Of a stretch of DNA of 64,000 nucleotides, positions 1 to 11,243 are shown in pieces (position 1 is the stretch's first letter; each line of letters begins with the position of its first letter). The position numbers were made by a program, and so were the translations under genes. Origin of the DNA: Capillidium heterosporum. Taxonomy: Eukaryota > Entomophthoromycota > Entomophthoromycetes > Entomophthorales > Capillidiaceae. Under the pieces are notes generated by a model. It searched no databases and was not told where the DNA came from. It worked only from the letters and a program-made list of their open reading frames with translations. The stretch covers positions 1,240,001 through 1,304,000 of the forward strand of contig WBMQ01000002.1 in the NCBI GenBank assembly GCA_016630905.1, written 5' to 3'.

Positions 1-2949
1 TTCGAGGTAGAGGGTCTGGAACTTATTCCAATAAGCTATTGCTGAGTAAATATCACTGATGGGCAGGATTTCTATAGCCTCTTTCGTTCCACTGTAGTCG
101 GAAGGATCGTACAAGCGTCCACTTTCGGAAACATGATAGTAATCAGCATTCTTTACTAGCCAGTCCTTATCTGCTGACTTAAAATTAGCGGTTATATTGT
201 TCAAGTCTGAAAACTCATTGAATGCATTTTTCATAGGAGTAATAAGTCCTAATACGATCAAGTTTTTCACGAGCTCCCAGACTTTTCCTTGTATACCGAC
301 GTCTCGCTTCAAATAGCGGAAAATTCCCCCGTCTATATCCTTCAGCGGCGTGTCAAGGTTGCCTACGTTAGCTGAATATCGATTCAACTCGTCACTGGGA
401 AAAGCTAGTGTAACTATATCTAAAAGCGTGTGTAAAGGTAAAAGTTCAAAGAAATCGGACATGCCTATTATACGGTTCGAGTGAAAGTTATCAGGATAAT
501 CTCTTATAATTTCTAGAATAGCGCAGTGCAGAATCTTCGTCCTTGCCACGAAATGACTAGATTTAGAACGCATATCCCTTATCGATTGCTTTTGATCCTT
601 TGTGGCCATCTTCACCGGTGTCTTTGATTGCTCCTTGGCTTCATCTGTGGTCGATTCTATGCCTACTCCAGAAACAACTTGCTCTACCTTGTCGGTATCG
701 TCTTCGAATTCAACATAATTTTTCGCTGGTAGGCTAACTATTTGGTATCTGATTGAAGCTCCGATCCTTCCAATGTGTTTATCGATCTCAGTAGGGGTGA
801 GCGAAGATTTGAGAATCAATTCTTTAGTAACCGATATTCCATTCATCTTGGTCATACATACAGTACGAGTAATAACAAGTCCTTTCGCCTTCATAATCTT
901 TATGGTTCGTTTCATCGTTTTCGAATCCAATGTAAAAGTGTACCCCTTCTTTCGGAGTCTGGCCATGATTTCCTCTCTAAACGGTAGCTCGATAATATAG
1001 CACCCACCTTCTTCAAGGATCTCTAAAATAATTTCTTGTCGGTATGCATCATAACTATTTGGGATGGCCGATTTACTAATCTTATCTGAACTATTGTTAG
1101 CTTTAATCAAAAGACAATACTATATAAAAATATAATTCACTACCTGTGATACTAGTGGGTTTACAATCATCCTCTAAATTGATTTGGTCAACGCTCTCCA
1201 TCTTTTGATCTTCATCAATCATAGTGTTAGCTGATATGTTATCAACGTACTTTGGAGTCATGCTGATTCTTCTATTTTCTACTTCCGCTTGATCGTCAAA
1301 ATAACCTTTCTCTCTATGGAACCGTAGAAATCTAGTTTTGCCTTCAAAGTGATACATTCGTTTCAAATGGTTCACATCGTCACATTTTGCACTAGGGAAT
1401 AGATCTGTTAAAACATTCTGATATATAGTGGATGGATAGCCTCCAAGAGCAGTTTGAACATCCTATAAACTAATTAAATATTTTGAAAAAATACTTTAAA
1501 AAAGCAAATGATTTAATTGTAACAAGAAAATAGCATCTTACCCAAGCGGTAATGCCTTTCGATCCAGCCTTATTTGCCAGATGGAGGATTTGCGTTTCAG
1601 CAGGGACCCCAAAGGAAAAGCTTTCAGCCTTATCACCTTTCTTATAGGTATCCATAAGTTCAGGGCAATCTGAATGGTCAGAGTCCACCTGGGTTGGATC
1701 CTCTACATATTTTAGACAGGCATATGTTCTACTCTTTTCACCCTTCATATAGTGTCGCGTTAGTTTTTTTTCTCTGACTAAGCACTGAAGCACCCGTAAA
1801 AGCTTCTTTCGCTCCGGGATGTTATTATAATCCCATTTCTAAAGTAGGATTAGTAAAATAACATGTAAAAAATACTATAGCAGTGGCGACATCTTCGTAA
1901 GCCATATATATTTTTGGCTTGGCTTTAAAAATAGCCAGTACTGTATCTTGAACTGGAACAGGCTTGGCGGATAACTCAGTCGGTAGTTGAGGCGTGGAAG
2001 CGCTTATAGTAGGGAAACTAGCGCTTTGGTTGGAAACTTCGGTAAAGTTCGCGAACACCATATCTCGGTAATAGGTATGTATGAAGTAGTTGCTTTGAAA
2101 GCCCTCTATCTCAGCGGGAAGCTTGAAGCTATACGATTATAAGAAATAGAATATATATACAAATACATTAGTTCCTTTTCGGCCAGAACCTTTGTCAGCG
2201 AAAAAGCGTCTCTGGGTTTCAAATTAAAAGCATCTCTAAAGCGACCTTGAGATACTCCTAGGTAACCAAATGATGCTATATAGGGCACAAATTCCTTAGC
2301 ATTTACAACATGTTCAATCTAAACATTAAGTTAATGTGAGTAATGAACAAACAATTACTGGGGCATCCATAAATAAGCATTTATCCTGTAACCATTCAGG
2401 AGCTGTTAAAAGAATATGATCGTTACATCTTGAGAATAAGTTTTTATCTAGATAATGCTTATGTTTTAACTCAAAGTACTCGTCAACATTTGAATTCGAA
2501 TTGCTCTTAACTTCCTTCACATTCTTTTTGAAAATTGGTACATTTCATTATATACTAAAAGTTACCTTTATAACGAATTCTTCCATATCCTCCTTTTACT
2601 GGTTATACTTCATTATTGAATAAAATTACCTTTTCAACGAAATCTCTAGGTAAAAGAACAACTATACGCCCAGTACTCACTAATTTCCCCCAAAACCAAG
2701 CTTGAAAATGAAGATTTGAAAATAATTGATTTGTTGAATCCTCTTGATTATCGGTTGATGTTGATTTATTGTATTGTTGTTTCGTATTTAATAGTTTATG
2801 AAGCCGTTCAATATACTGCCATAGCTTGCTAAGCTTTAAACCTTTAAATAATATGTAAGGATAAGCATATTCAAAGAAAACTAGTTACCATAGTTAGATT
2901 TCAATGCTATATCTGCAATGGCATGTTGAACTAATTTATCGAATTCCAT
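1..2949 (-). CDS. TFC3: TFIIIC largest subunit (Tfc3/Sfc3/GTF3C1-like), partial, multi-exon
   Basis: B-box-binding subunit of RNA polymerase III factor TFIIIC, which recruits TFIIIB to tRNA genes in the nucleus. The start is placed at the ATG at 2949 (MEFDKLVQHAIADIAL), because the next residues (LKLSKLWQYI, then FWGKLVSTGRIVV) look like the N-terminal winged helix of this family. About ten exons join in frame through short introns, for example 2842-2888, one ending near 2328 and 1101-1143. The central region contains a B-block-like helix-turn-helix with NKAGSKGITAW, followed by exons reading DVQTALGGYPSTIYQNVL and SYDAYRQEIILEILEEGG. The gene runs off the left edge, so the C-terminal part is missing. 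Divergent from the VAMP7 gene. The family call rests on domain pattern, not on a search; exon joins are inferred from GT/AG sites and frame. Confidence 0.75.
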
Positions 2950-3862
2950 CCTGAACTAAAAGGAAGTATAGAAATGTACTTTGCAAGATGATGCCTATAC
3001 CCGAAAAAGTTTGTTATGACGCAAGTTTATAATCTGTAGTAAATTCTAATGCTTGATTTGATAGATTTCCATCCACATTAAAGCTTATTTCAATAATAGC
3101 ACATACAACTTGATTTCGATTACTGTGCTGGCTCATCTCTCTTGCTTCCAACATGTTGAGTATTTGTTTCATAAACCTGTAGAATAGAAAAGTGGCGACC
3201 ATTTTGAACTAGAAGAAAATGTATGGTATTATCTTTGAGATTAGCCAATGGAGTTTTTATTGCCTTTATTGTAGATGTAAAGGCCTGATCCCGATTTCGC
3301 TTGATAGCTACAGTATACTTTGCTTTTAGAATATAGCACTATAGTTCTAGCAATACATTTGAAAATACATCTCTGAATACGACCAAAATTGTAATTGCCA
3401 AGTTGCAACTTCATACTCACATTTTTAGACATTGAAAAAGTTAGGTTTGGTTTATCTTTTCCGCTTTTTGCTTCTCACAGCTTTAAAGACATGGATATCT
3501 TGACAGAAGGAATGAAAAGTTAATATAAGCAAAATTCATCAATGCTATAAGTCCGAGCTTCCTGCTGCTACACTTATATATGCATTCAAGTAATTCAAAA
3601 TTCAGTATACCTTTGCCTTTAAAAGATGCCTTATTTTTTATCAACCCAATTTCAAAGCTTTTCAACTTTGAGTGACGAAACAGCTTTTCCTAGCCAAATT
3701 CCAAACTTTAGTGGAGTAAGCTAATTTGAATTTGAACCCTGACATCTCGATTGCCACTTTTGACGTCAAGCTTAGAAGTGGAAAAAATTGTCCGTCTATA
3801 GTGATAAAAGCTTCAATAAACCCGACCTTTTTTAAGTGTTCAGTACATCTGCAATTATAACG
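2950..3862. other. Divergent intergenic region with unresolved minus-strand ORFs
   Basis: Lies between the TFIIIC gene (minus) and the VAMP7 gene (plus). Two minus-strand ORFs (3241-3432, starting MSKNVSMKLQLG, and 3014-3202) could be exons of a small gene; a GTGAGT...TTCAG intron fits just after MSKN. I recognise no family and could not build a convincing spliced product. They could equally be chance ORFs or 5' exons of the TFIIIC transcript. Confidence 0.25.
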
Positions 3863-4867
3863 ATGCCCATCAACTACGCCGTCATATCTAAACGCAACTT
3901 AATCTTAACAGAGTATGCCGCTACTACTGGCAATGTATCTACAGGTACTACTAATTTTACTATGATTCAAATACTCATTTATCTTTACAGTTTGTCAAAA
4001 TATTTTGGATAAAATACCAGAGGGAGATTCCAAATTGACTTATGTTTACGATCAGTATATTTATTTACCATAAACTGAATTAATTTCTTTATAAAGCTAT
4101 CTATTCCACTATATTAGTGAAAATGGTATAGTTTACCTATGTATGGCCGACGAAACTTTCGGTAAACTATTTACTATCTGCTTGTATTGATATTCTACAA
4201 TTAGGTCGTAGGATCCCATTCGCCTTTTTACAGGATATCCAAACTAAACTGCTTCAAGCTTACAGCCAAGACTTAATTGACAATGCGCCAGTATATGGTC
4301 TAAACGAGTTTTCTAAAGTTTTGAAACAACGCATGGTAATTTTTTTATACATAGCTACTATTGTTTTCAAATGTGCCTTTCTAAATTTTATTGTTTAGGA
4401 ATACTTTAGCTCAGACCCTGCTGCCGACCGTTTAAACAAAGTCAAAGGGGAAATAGCCAACGTCAAGGACGTTATGGTCCAAAACATCGAGAGGGTTTTA
4501 GAACGTGGCGATCGGATCGATATTTTGGTCGGTAAAACTGACAACTTAAACCAGACTTCGTTTGCTTTTCGGAAACGCTCCACTGCCTTACGGGTAATTG
4601 ATTACTTGATAACAACTTTACTTACAATTTTAGCGATCTTTGTGGTGGAAGAATACTAGATTAATGTTTATGCTAGTTATGTCTATTTTGGTAAACTTTT
4701 TATATTGCTTTGAATTTTACATCTAACTTATATAATATGTTACTATAGCTCTTAGTCTATGTTATCTCGGCTTCAATCTGTGGCTTTCCAAGTAAGCATT
4801 TGCTTTTGCTAATATTTATTGATCTTACTATTTAGTGTGGGAATATTGTTTAGGTGGAAGCCCTTAG
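3863..4867 (+). CDS. VAMP7-type longin R-SNARE
   Basis: Vesicle SNARE for fusion with late endosome or vacuole membranes. Seven or so exons splice into a longin domain (MPINYAVISKRNLILTEY..., then ENGIVYLCMADETFGRRIPFAFL), an R-SNARE coiled coil with KVKGEIANVKDVMVQNIERVLERG split over the zero layer, and RGDRIDILVGKTDNL just after it. A C-terminal membrane anchor follows (FMLVMSILLLVYVISASICGF). The order and length match animal and plant VAMP7 closely. The intron around 4059-4121 must use the acceptor at ATATTAG, since an earlier AG would put a stop in frame. Two acceptors are possible for the last exon (4835 or 4853); both end at the same stop, 4865-4867, giving a short tail after the anchor. 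Not Ykt6, because a membrane anchor replaces the prenylation motif. Confidence 0.88.
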
Positions 4868-5552
4868 GCGTATTTCGGAGCCGCTCCATCTTGATTACTC
4901 CAAGTCTTGGATGACCAACCTTTACTTACTCGTTCTTAACTAGCCATGTAATTACAAACCCAACTTTCTGCTATAAAATTATTTTATATACGTTACTATC
5001 TTACACATTTCATTAATTCTTTGCCTATTGTACATATGTAATTACATTAATAAATGAAACCAGTTATAACAAGTGCTCAGCTAGTAAAGATATATTGTTT
5101 AATGTTACAACCACTTATAACGTCGACATTTACTTCAAGATCGATTTCTATTTTAGTATAAATGCACACATAGCTATAGGTGTTTTGGACTTTCAAGTTA
5201 TTGAACTAAATAGCAGTGTAGGAATATATTTATAAAAATATAGAAGGCTTCATAACTTGACTACTTTAATACAAGTACCTTTACACTTGGACTTTTCACA
5301 GCTCTTATCTATCAAAATGGTATTGGAAATAAGCCATCTTTGTATAGCTATAACAAACCTAGATAAAACATAACAAGCAATCAATACTTTATTTAACGGT
5401 ATAATAAATATAGGGATTGGAACGGATATATAATAAAGCGAAGTGATAAATAGAACGTCACTTATAATTATATGAACAACAACTACGCTGAAAAATGCAA
5501 ATACACTAAAAATTACATTAACTACATCCTTCCTTCAAAAGTCGACTTAAAA
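4868..5552. other. Intergenic, nothing recognised
   Basis: AT-rich spacer between the convergent VAMP7 gene and the 154-aa minus-strand gene. It presumably carries both 3' ends. No structured element or conserved coding stretch was seen. Confidence 0.5.
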
Positions 5553-6017
5553 TCAGGTCTTTGGACTTTCTTGGAACAATGCAGCTAAGAACTGGTACCC
5601 CAAAAGCTGAATCTGATCGTACAGTTGAGCGCGATCTTCAATAGCTAAATCCACCAATTTAATTACACACAAGTCAAAGATATAGTTGAAGAGCTTATAA
5701 AGGAAGTTAAATATCTTTGAACTTAAAGCCGACCGTCTACTAGCTTCATCCTTGAAGGGTAGCTTTTCAAACCTTGTCTTCAGCTTGGTAAAGAAGTGGA
5801 AGAAACTGTACTTGAGGTGCCGGCAGAACGATATTAGGAAGGATACGTAGAATACGAAACATATCAACGCGAAACCTACCGTGTACACTATTAGGTTTAT
5901 AATAAAGTTGGAGATTAATGGTCGGATGATGGATAGGATACGTTGCCTCAAGTTGGCTGGTATAGGTAACTTGGTTTTGAGATTGGAGTATGCATCTGAA
6001 CTACTACTGCGCTCCAT
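5553..6017 (-). CDS. Small predicted membrane protein, family unknown
   Basis: Intact 154-residue single-exon ORF starting at a true ATG. It has a basic, serine-rich N-terminus, then a strongly hydrophobic stretch (about residues 38-66, IINLIVYTVGFALICFVFYV), a Lys/Phe-rich linker, and a second amphipathic or hydrophobic stretch (about residues 105-128, NFLYKLFNYIFDLCVIKLVD). That suggests a one- or two-pass membrane protein. I do not recognise the family, and in AT-rich DNA an ORF of this length can arise by chance. The sequence is slightly GC-richer than its flanks, which favours a real gene. Confidence 0.45.
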   Translation of the reverse strand: MERSSSSDAYSNLKTKLPIPANLRQRILSIIRPLISNFIINLIVYTVGFALICFVFYVSFLISFCRHLKYSFFHFFTKLKTRFEKLPFKDEASRRSALSSKIFNFLYKLFNYIFDLCVIKLVDLAIEDRAQLYDQIQLLGYQFLAALFQESPKT

Positions 6018-7085
6018 GTTTCTACTTCCTATACTCTTGGTGAAAGCTATAGCTACAATCTATAAAAGTAAACGACTATCTATATAAGCCTATAGAAAAC
6101 GAAGTTGGGTGTATAGAAGCTATTGAAGAAAAGTTGTGATTTTAGCCTTTGTTGATTTGCTTTATCATTTCGTTTTCCTTTCGCTTTGAAAAAGGAGTGC
6201 AGCCTATGGTGATTCGATCGGGTATATTTTACACCCTTTATTGGGCTTATTGAGCTGTAAGTGCACTTTGGTATAAAAAGTTTGAAAACTTGAAAATTGT
6301 GCAGGTACTTGGCATTTAAAGGAACATCAAGCATACTACAGATACTATCAAGAGCATTAAATTATAGGCATTTGCAAATTAGTCTTGTTATATGGCATGA
6401 TAAGTGGACTTTGTACTTCAAGCAATGCATTCAAACTATAAAAGAATATAAAGAAGCAAATTTTGATATAATTTAATACAATCAAAGTGTATCAATAAAG
6501 AACATAGGCCCGCTTCTACACTGATGTGTTTCAAAGCAGTAAAGGCTCACCCTTAAAGTAGTTGCAAAAGCAGTCGGCCATCTTAATCAAATGGTCCTTC
6601 ATGAACTTTTTATTACCTTTTAATAGGTGTATACCTAAATTATAGAAACGCATCAACATCCAGAATTTATATATATAAGTAAGTTAGTCCTAAAGTAAAT
6701 TAAAAGTTTATTCTACTACATAACTTTATACTTAAATTAGAAATGGAATAGGCTCAAGTAAGCTAAAGAAATGTAAACCTTTAGTGAAGGATGACAAGTT
6801 TATTGGAAGCTAGGTAGTAAGAAGCAACTAAAGTGAAAATTATCAAAAGGATATAAAACTTGGAGTTTAAAAGGTAATTCAAGTAGTTCAAAAGATACTA
6901 ACTGTATAAAACCTTTACGAGTACAAAAAATCATATATATTTCTTTGAAATCGATATACTTGACAAGGGCTCCTTCTAAATCACTAATTTATCCACGGCA
7001 ATCAAATCTACAATACAAGAAAAATCGTAAAGATATAAATTTAATAAAACATCTGAACAGCTACTTTTTAATTATTCAAAAATGG
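6018..7085. other. Intergenic; possible short coding pieces on the minus strand
   Basis: AT-rich. Two minus-strand open stretches catch the eye: about 6800-6985 (reading DLEGALVKYIDFKEIYMIF...) and about 6535-6640 (reading NKKFMKDHLIKMADCFCNYF). They lack a clear start and family, so they may be chance open frames or exons of an unrecognised gene downstream of Cia1. Confidence 0.2.
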
Positions 7086-8526
7086 TTAGTTTAAGTTCGC
7101 ATCCAACTGCCAAATCTTCAAAGTGCCATCGTCAGCCCCCGATGCGAATATCGTGTTGCTGTGGGGAGACCAAGCCACTGAATTGACTTCATAAACACCA
7201 TGGGGGTTATCTAATTTGAGTACTCTTCTATATTCTGTTGAACTTCCATCCTATTTGTAAAAGCAAGTTTAATAAAATGCACTGTAGAAAGGTATAGTAG
7301 GACTTACATTTGGAATCGAATAGATGCGAACAGAGTTGTCACCTGAACCTACCAAGATACGATCCAAGTTGCCATGCTTGGACCAAGATACCGTGTAGAT
7401 GGGTAGGTCAAAGTCGTCAATGATAGTCTGCTTGCAAGTCCAAACTTCATAATCGCTTTTGACTATTTGGAAAATAAAGTTTAATTAAGCATTATGATCA
7501 ATTTTTTAGAGTACCTTGCTGCCTAAACCAAATCTTGATAGTACCATCTGCACTCACCGAAACTATTAAATAAAAGAATATTTAGAACTTAAAACCAATA
7601 AAAAGTCACCTAAATGGCTGCCATCCTTGTTGAAATCAATAGCCCAAACGGTTGACGTATGCTCCTCTAAACTAGCAACACAAGTCCAATCATCCTGCTC
7701 CTCGGTTTCCCGCCACAACTTTATAGTGTCATCGTAACTGGCTGAAGCTAGTAACTAATATAAAGTAAAGATAAATTCATTAGAATGTGAAAGATAAAAT
7801 AATCACTTCTTCACTGGGATGCCAAGCTACCATCTTGACATCTTGGTTGTGCTCTTGCAAGACACCTGAGCAATCAAAGTCGTTTTCTCTACCTATTGAA
7901 GTTGGATAAGCATCTTTTGAATTTGGATATGAAAAAATTACAGTCCCAAACCCAAATTGATTTGTCCCTGGAACAGGTTGCTAACAAGTTGGAGTTGAAA
8001 GACCAACTTACTGATTTGACTTCGTTCTCATGACCTTCTATAGTGGCTACACAACCGTATCCTAAAAATAAAAACCAAAATTTAAATGAAGCTTGGTTAA
8101 TAAAATATAAATTAAATTAAATTACTATTTTCAAGTTCATCAAACTCCCAAATAGAAGTAGTAGAGTCGAATGAAGCACAAGCTAACTGCTGTCCATCTT
8201 TACTGAAGGCAACACTACGTATCGTGCGTTTGTGCACCCCGTCCAATAGATATTTGCAAGTCAGATGGTAAGGAGTTTGATTGCTTTCCAAGTTGGAAGT
8301 TGGGTTGGTTTCACTTTGAAAGACCTTTACACTTTTGTCGCTGGATGAAGTGGCTAATACGTTGGGTTGGGTTGGGTGCCAACTAATGGACCAGATTCTA
8401 TCGTCATGGCCTAGGTCGTTGAAAGTGAATAAAAAAGTCAAGAGGGTGTGAAGCTTGTACTATTTGAATTGAGTTGAAAAGTAGATTACCTTGTATTTCG
8501 GTTAATAGATTTACTCCCTGTACCAT
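7086..8526 (-). CDS. CIA1: Cytosolic iron-sulfur protein assembly WD40 protein Cia1 (CIAO1)
   Basis: Seven-bladed WD40 propeller of the CIA targeting complex, which with MMS19 and Cia2 hands Fe-S clusters to cytosolic and nuclear apoproteins, including DNA polymerases. Exon 1 (8490-8526) encodes [12 protein letters not shown]; joined to the acceptor at 8411-8412 it reads ...[16 protein letters not shown], the expected first blade. This start was chosen because the longer open frame into the intron does not match the family. Further blades read [32 protein letters not shown] and [17 protein letters not shown], ending [16 protein letters not shown] at 7086. Six or so short introns interrupt the frame. 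The length (about 345 residues) is normal for the family. Possible confusion with other WD40 proteins is small because blade order and N-terminus fit CIAO1. Confidence 0.85.
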
Positions 8527-8973
8527 ACTTGTATTTTAGTGTTGAAAGTAGAATATCCAAAAGTTGGAATTTTGGGCTTTGAGCTTCAAGATTTAAAATA
8601 AATTGCACTTCAAGGTTTTGGAAATCAGATAAGAGATGGTAATACTTTAACGATAACTATTTGTAACCAATTATAGTGCTTCAAGTTTCCAATTTATTTG
8701 ATATCTGGTTTCCCACTTTAAAGCAACCTATATTAGCTAATTAAGATGTGCCTTATTGCTGGCTTTACATCAAATTCAACAAAAGTCAATAGTAAAGGAA
8801 CTTTATTTGTCTAATTCAGCATTTCCCCATTTCAACCAAAATAATCCTAAATCTAAAATGTTTACCAACCCACAAACCAGATAAAAATTAAAATTCCCAA
8901 CCCTAAACTTTCAAGCCTAAACAATCTAGAGCTTCAACTTTTGTAAAGGTATTTTTCGACTATATTTTCAAGT

Positions 8974-9059
8974 TTTATATGACGACAACTGCTTATCCAT
9001 AGAATCTTTAAAAGTATGAATTGATTTATGATTACTTTATGCAACACCAACTGACCTTT
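8974..9059 (+). ncRNA. Candidate box C/D snoRNA, copy 1 (intronic)
   Basis: C-like box ATGACGA at 8979-8985 (one mismatch to RUGAUGA) and D box CTGA at 9051-9054, about 76 nt apart, inside the first long intron. Weak AAG/CTT pairing is possible outside the boxes. The bases upstream of the D box (TATGCAACACCAA) would be the guide. The target was not identified. Confidence 0.45.
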
Positions 9060-9183
9060 TCGCCTTTTACAACTAGTTAAACTTACGACGTATACTAACT
9101 TTGTTTGATAGATTCATTTTTCTCGATATGGATAGTAACGATATTAATGTAAGTAGTTTTATACCTTTTGAGCTTTTAAAGTT

Positions 9184-9277
9184 TTCATATGATGATACAA
9201 ACTATATATAGAATCAAACATTTATCTTAAGTGACTATGTGGATACCTTTTATTATGCACTACCACTCTGACCTTTT
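9184..9277 (+). ncRNA. Candidate box C/D snoRNA, copy 2 (intronic)
   Basis: Perfect C box ATGATGA at 9189-9195 and D box CTGA at 9268-9271, inside the second long intron, aligned in position with copy 1. The guide candidate upstream of D is TATGCACTACCACT, which differs from copy 1, so the two could modify different sites. A short AAAG/CTTT terminal pairing is possible. Confidence 0.5.
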
Positions 9278-9826
9278 ATAATTTTTATACTTGGCTATTT
9301 AAGCATCAATACTAATTGTTTGGATTATAGATTGCCTTGCATGTCAAATTGGAGGGTAATGTTAATAAACTACGTTATGTAAATTGTTTCTTTTTTATAC
9401 AGTATTCATAATAGTTCCATAATCAATATACATATCTCGCTCAACTTTTCCATTTCAATTCACATATTTCTTCCTACTTTAACAAAGCTTATCTTGATAG
9501 CACTTTACTCATTTCATTAATAAGATCAAAGGTTATATTAAGCTAAATAAATGGACTCACCATTCAAAGCCTTTTTTGATATTTATATATAGTAGGGAAA
9601 TTAGGAGAATCTTATTTTTTGAATAAATTTTTTAGCACTAGTTACTTTGAAATAGGCTTGATATTGTCAATTCCTGGGTAAAGTTCCTTCCACCATCTCC
9701 GTATATCGGAATACTTTAGTAAAAATTAGCAACCTATCCCCAATTTATTACCCCTTAACCATCACATTATCAACTACAAGCATATTTATCTTCAATTTTA
9801 CAGTCATCTTTCTTTTTACTGTTCAG

Positions 9827-11243
9827 ATGTTCTACCTACTATTATTAATCCTAATTATATTTCTTTTTTATCAGCTACTAGATAGCAATGAATTCTTCCC
9901 TTGGTATACACGACTGTTCAGCTTCAACAAGCCTAGCTACAAAATCAGTGGTAAGGTAGATGCTAATTTTAGTCCCATATCAAGTCTATTTAAAAGTCAT
10001 TTCGGTATGGGTATGGAAGTTGGTTCTTCGGTAGTCGTCTACAGTAAGAACGACTGTGTCGTCGAACTGTACGGTGGTTACAAGGATTTTGAAGCGAAAA
10101 GCACTTTTGACAAAGATACTTTAGGTATCGTATTCTCCACCTCCAAATTTATGGAAGCGGTTGTTATCAGCTATTTGGTAGACAACAACCTCGTTCAATA
10201 TTCAACTAAAATTGCCGATGTCTGGCCCGAATTTGGTCAATTTAACAAAGGAAGCGTCACCTTAGCAGACGTTTTGCGACATGAAGGCGGTTTACCCTAT
10301 TTTGACGACCCAGTTTTAGATTATCAAGTTTTGAAGGATAGTAAAAAGCTAGCCGATTTTATCAGTTTACAAAAGCACAAGTTTGACGGCACCAATAAGA
10401 GAGTCTACCATGCCGTCACTAGAGGTTTAATTTTGAATGAAGTGGTACGTCGAGTACATAAGGAGAATTGGAGCATTGGTCAACTGTTCTATAAGAAGTT
10501 TAATAAGCTGTTCGACATCGAATTTTATTTGGGATTGCCAAACGAAATTGAAATGGATCGAAGTAGGTTAAGTAAGTGGTACTGGTTCCCACTTTGGGAT
10601 ACCTTGCTGTTTGTCCTTCTACCTAAATGGTTACTAAGATTACGTAGCACGTTCAAAGGCTCCGATTTGGCCGATAAAAAGATGTTTTTACTTGACTCTT
10701 ATGTCAAAAAATGTACTGGCATCAAGATAAGTTTGGATAAAAAGTTCCCCAACTGTACCGACTTTTTGCAGTTTGAAGTTCCTAGTGTCAATGGGTTTTC
10801 TAACGCCAAATCGGTAATATTATATATATAGATGTATACTTATTTATCTCTAGTTGGCAAAAGTCGCTGCCTGCTTCGCAAACAGAGGACAACCTATCGA
10901 CTCAAAGCAGTCTTTCGTATCCAAGGAAACTTTTGCCAAAAGTATAGCTGAACCTAAACAGAACTTCGATCACTGTATTTTGCGAGAAACCTTTATGACA
11001 GAAGGTGGGTTCGGTATGTTCCAATTTGAAGAAATTAGTGTTGAAGTGGATGGTAATATTATCGTACCTAAATTTTATGGGTGGAGCGGCCTAGGTGGTA
11101 TGGTGGTACTGTTCAACGAAGAGTACCAGTTCGCTTTCAGTTACGTTACCAATGCTCAACATATCTGCCTTATGGGAGAAGGTAGAGGATTTCGATTGTT
11201 GAAGGTGGCGTTCGAGTTACATATGAAGACCTACTACGATTAA
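9827..11243 (+). CDS. Membrane-anchored beta-lactamase-like serine hydrolase (class C/LACTB fold)
   Basis: Two exons (9827-10813 and 10854-11243) give 458 residues. Residues 1-18 are a hydrophobic anchor or signal anchor. The active-site SxxK is S104-T-S-K107, and Y194 in YHAVTRG takes the place of the usual YxN tyrosine, as is common in esterase-type members of the family. In the third motif the usual HSG/KTG position reads GWSGLGG (about 405-411), so the His/Lys is Trp. Such proteins in eukaryotes are esterases, transesterases or peptidases rather than antibiotic resistance enzymes. The substrate is unknown. The 40-nt intron starts GTAATA and ends CTCTAG; without it the frame ends early. 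Confidence is high for the family, low for function. Confidence 0.8.

Larger units (their letters stand above)
8527..9826 (+). ncRNA. Candidate non-coding snoRNA host transcript (exons near 9112-9148, 9331-9355, 9403 on)
   Basis: Between Cia1 and the beta-lactamase-like gene lies a stretch that looks spliced but not protein-coding. Intron 1 is about 8949-9111 and intron 2 is 9149-9330; both are GT...AG with TACTAA(C/T) branch sites. They are long for this genome and similar to each other. They flank a 37-nt mini-exon; a third, ordinary intron is about 9356-9402. Each long intron holds a box C/D-like core (listed separately). Joining the exons gives only a 21-codon ORF from 9127. The layout resembles intron-encoded snoRNA host genes. 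Exon limits are inferred from splice consensus only, and the outer ends are unknown. Confidence 0.45.

Noticed and set aside
5881-6087. Plus-strand ORF opposite the small membrane protein
   Set aside because: Overlaps the minus-strand ORF, has no family resemblance and is best seen as its shadow.
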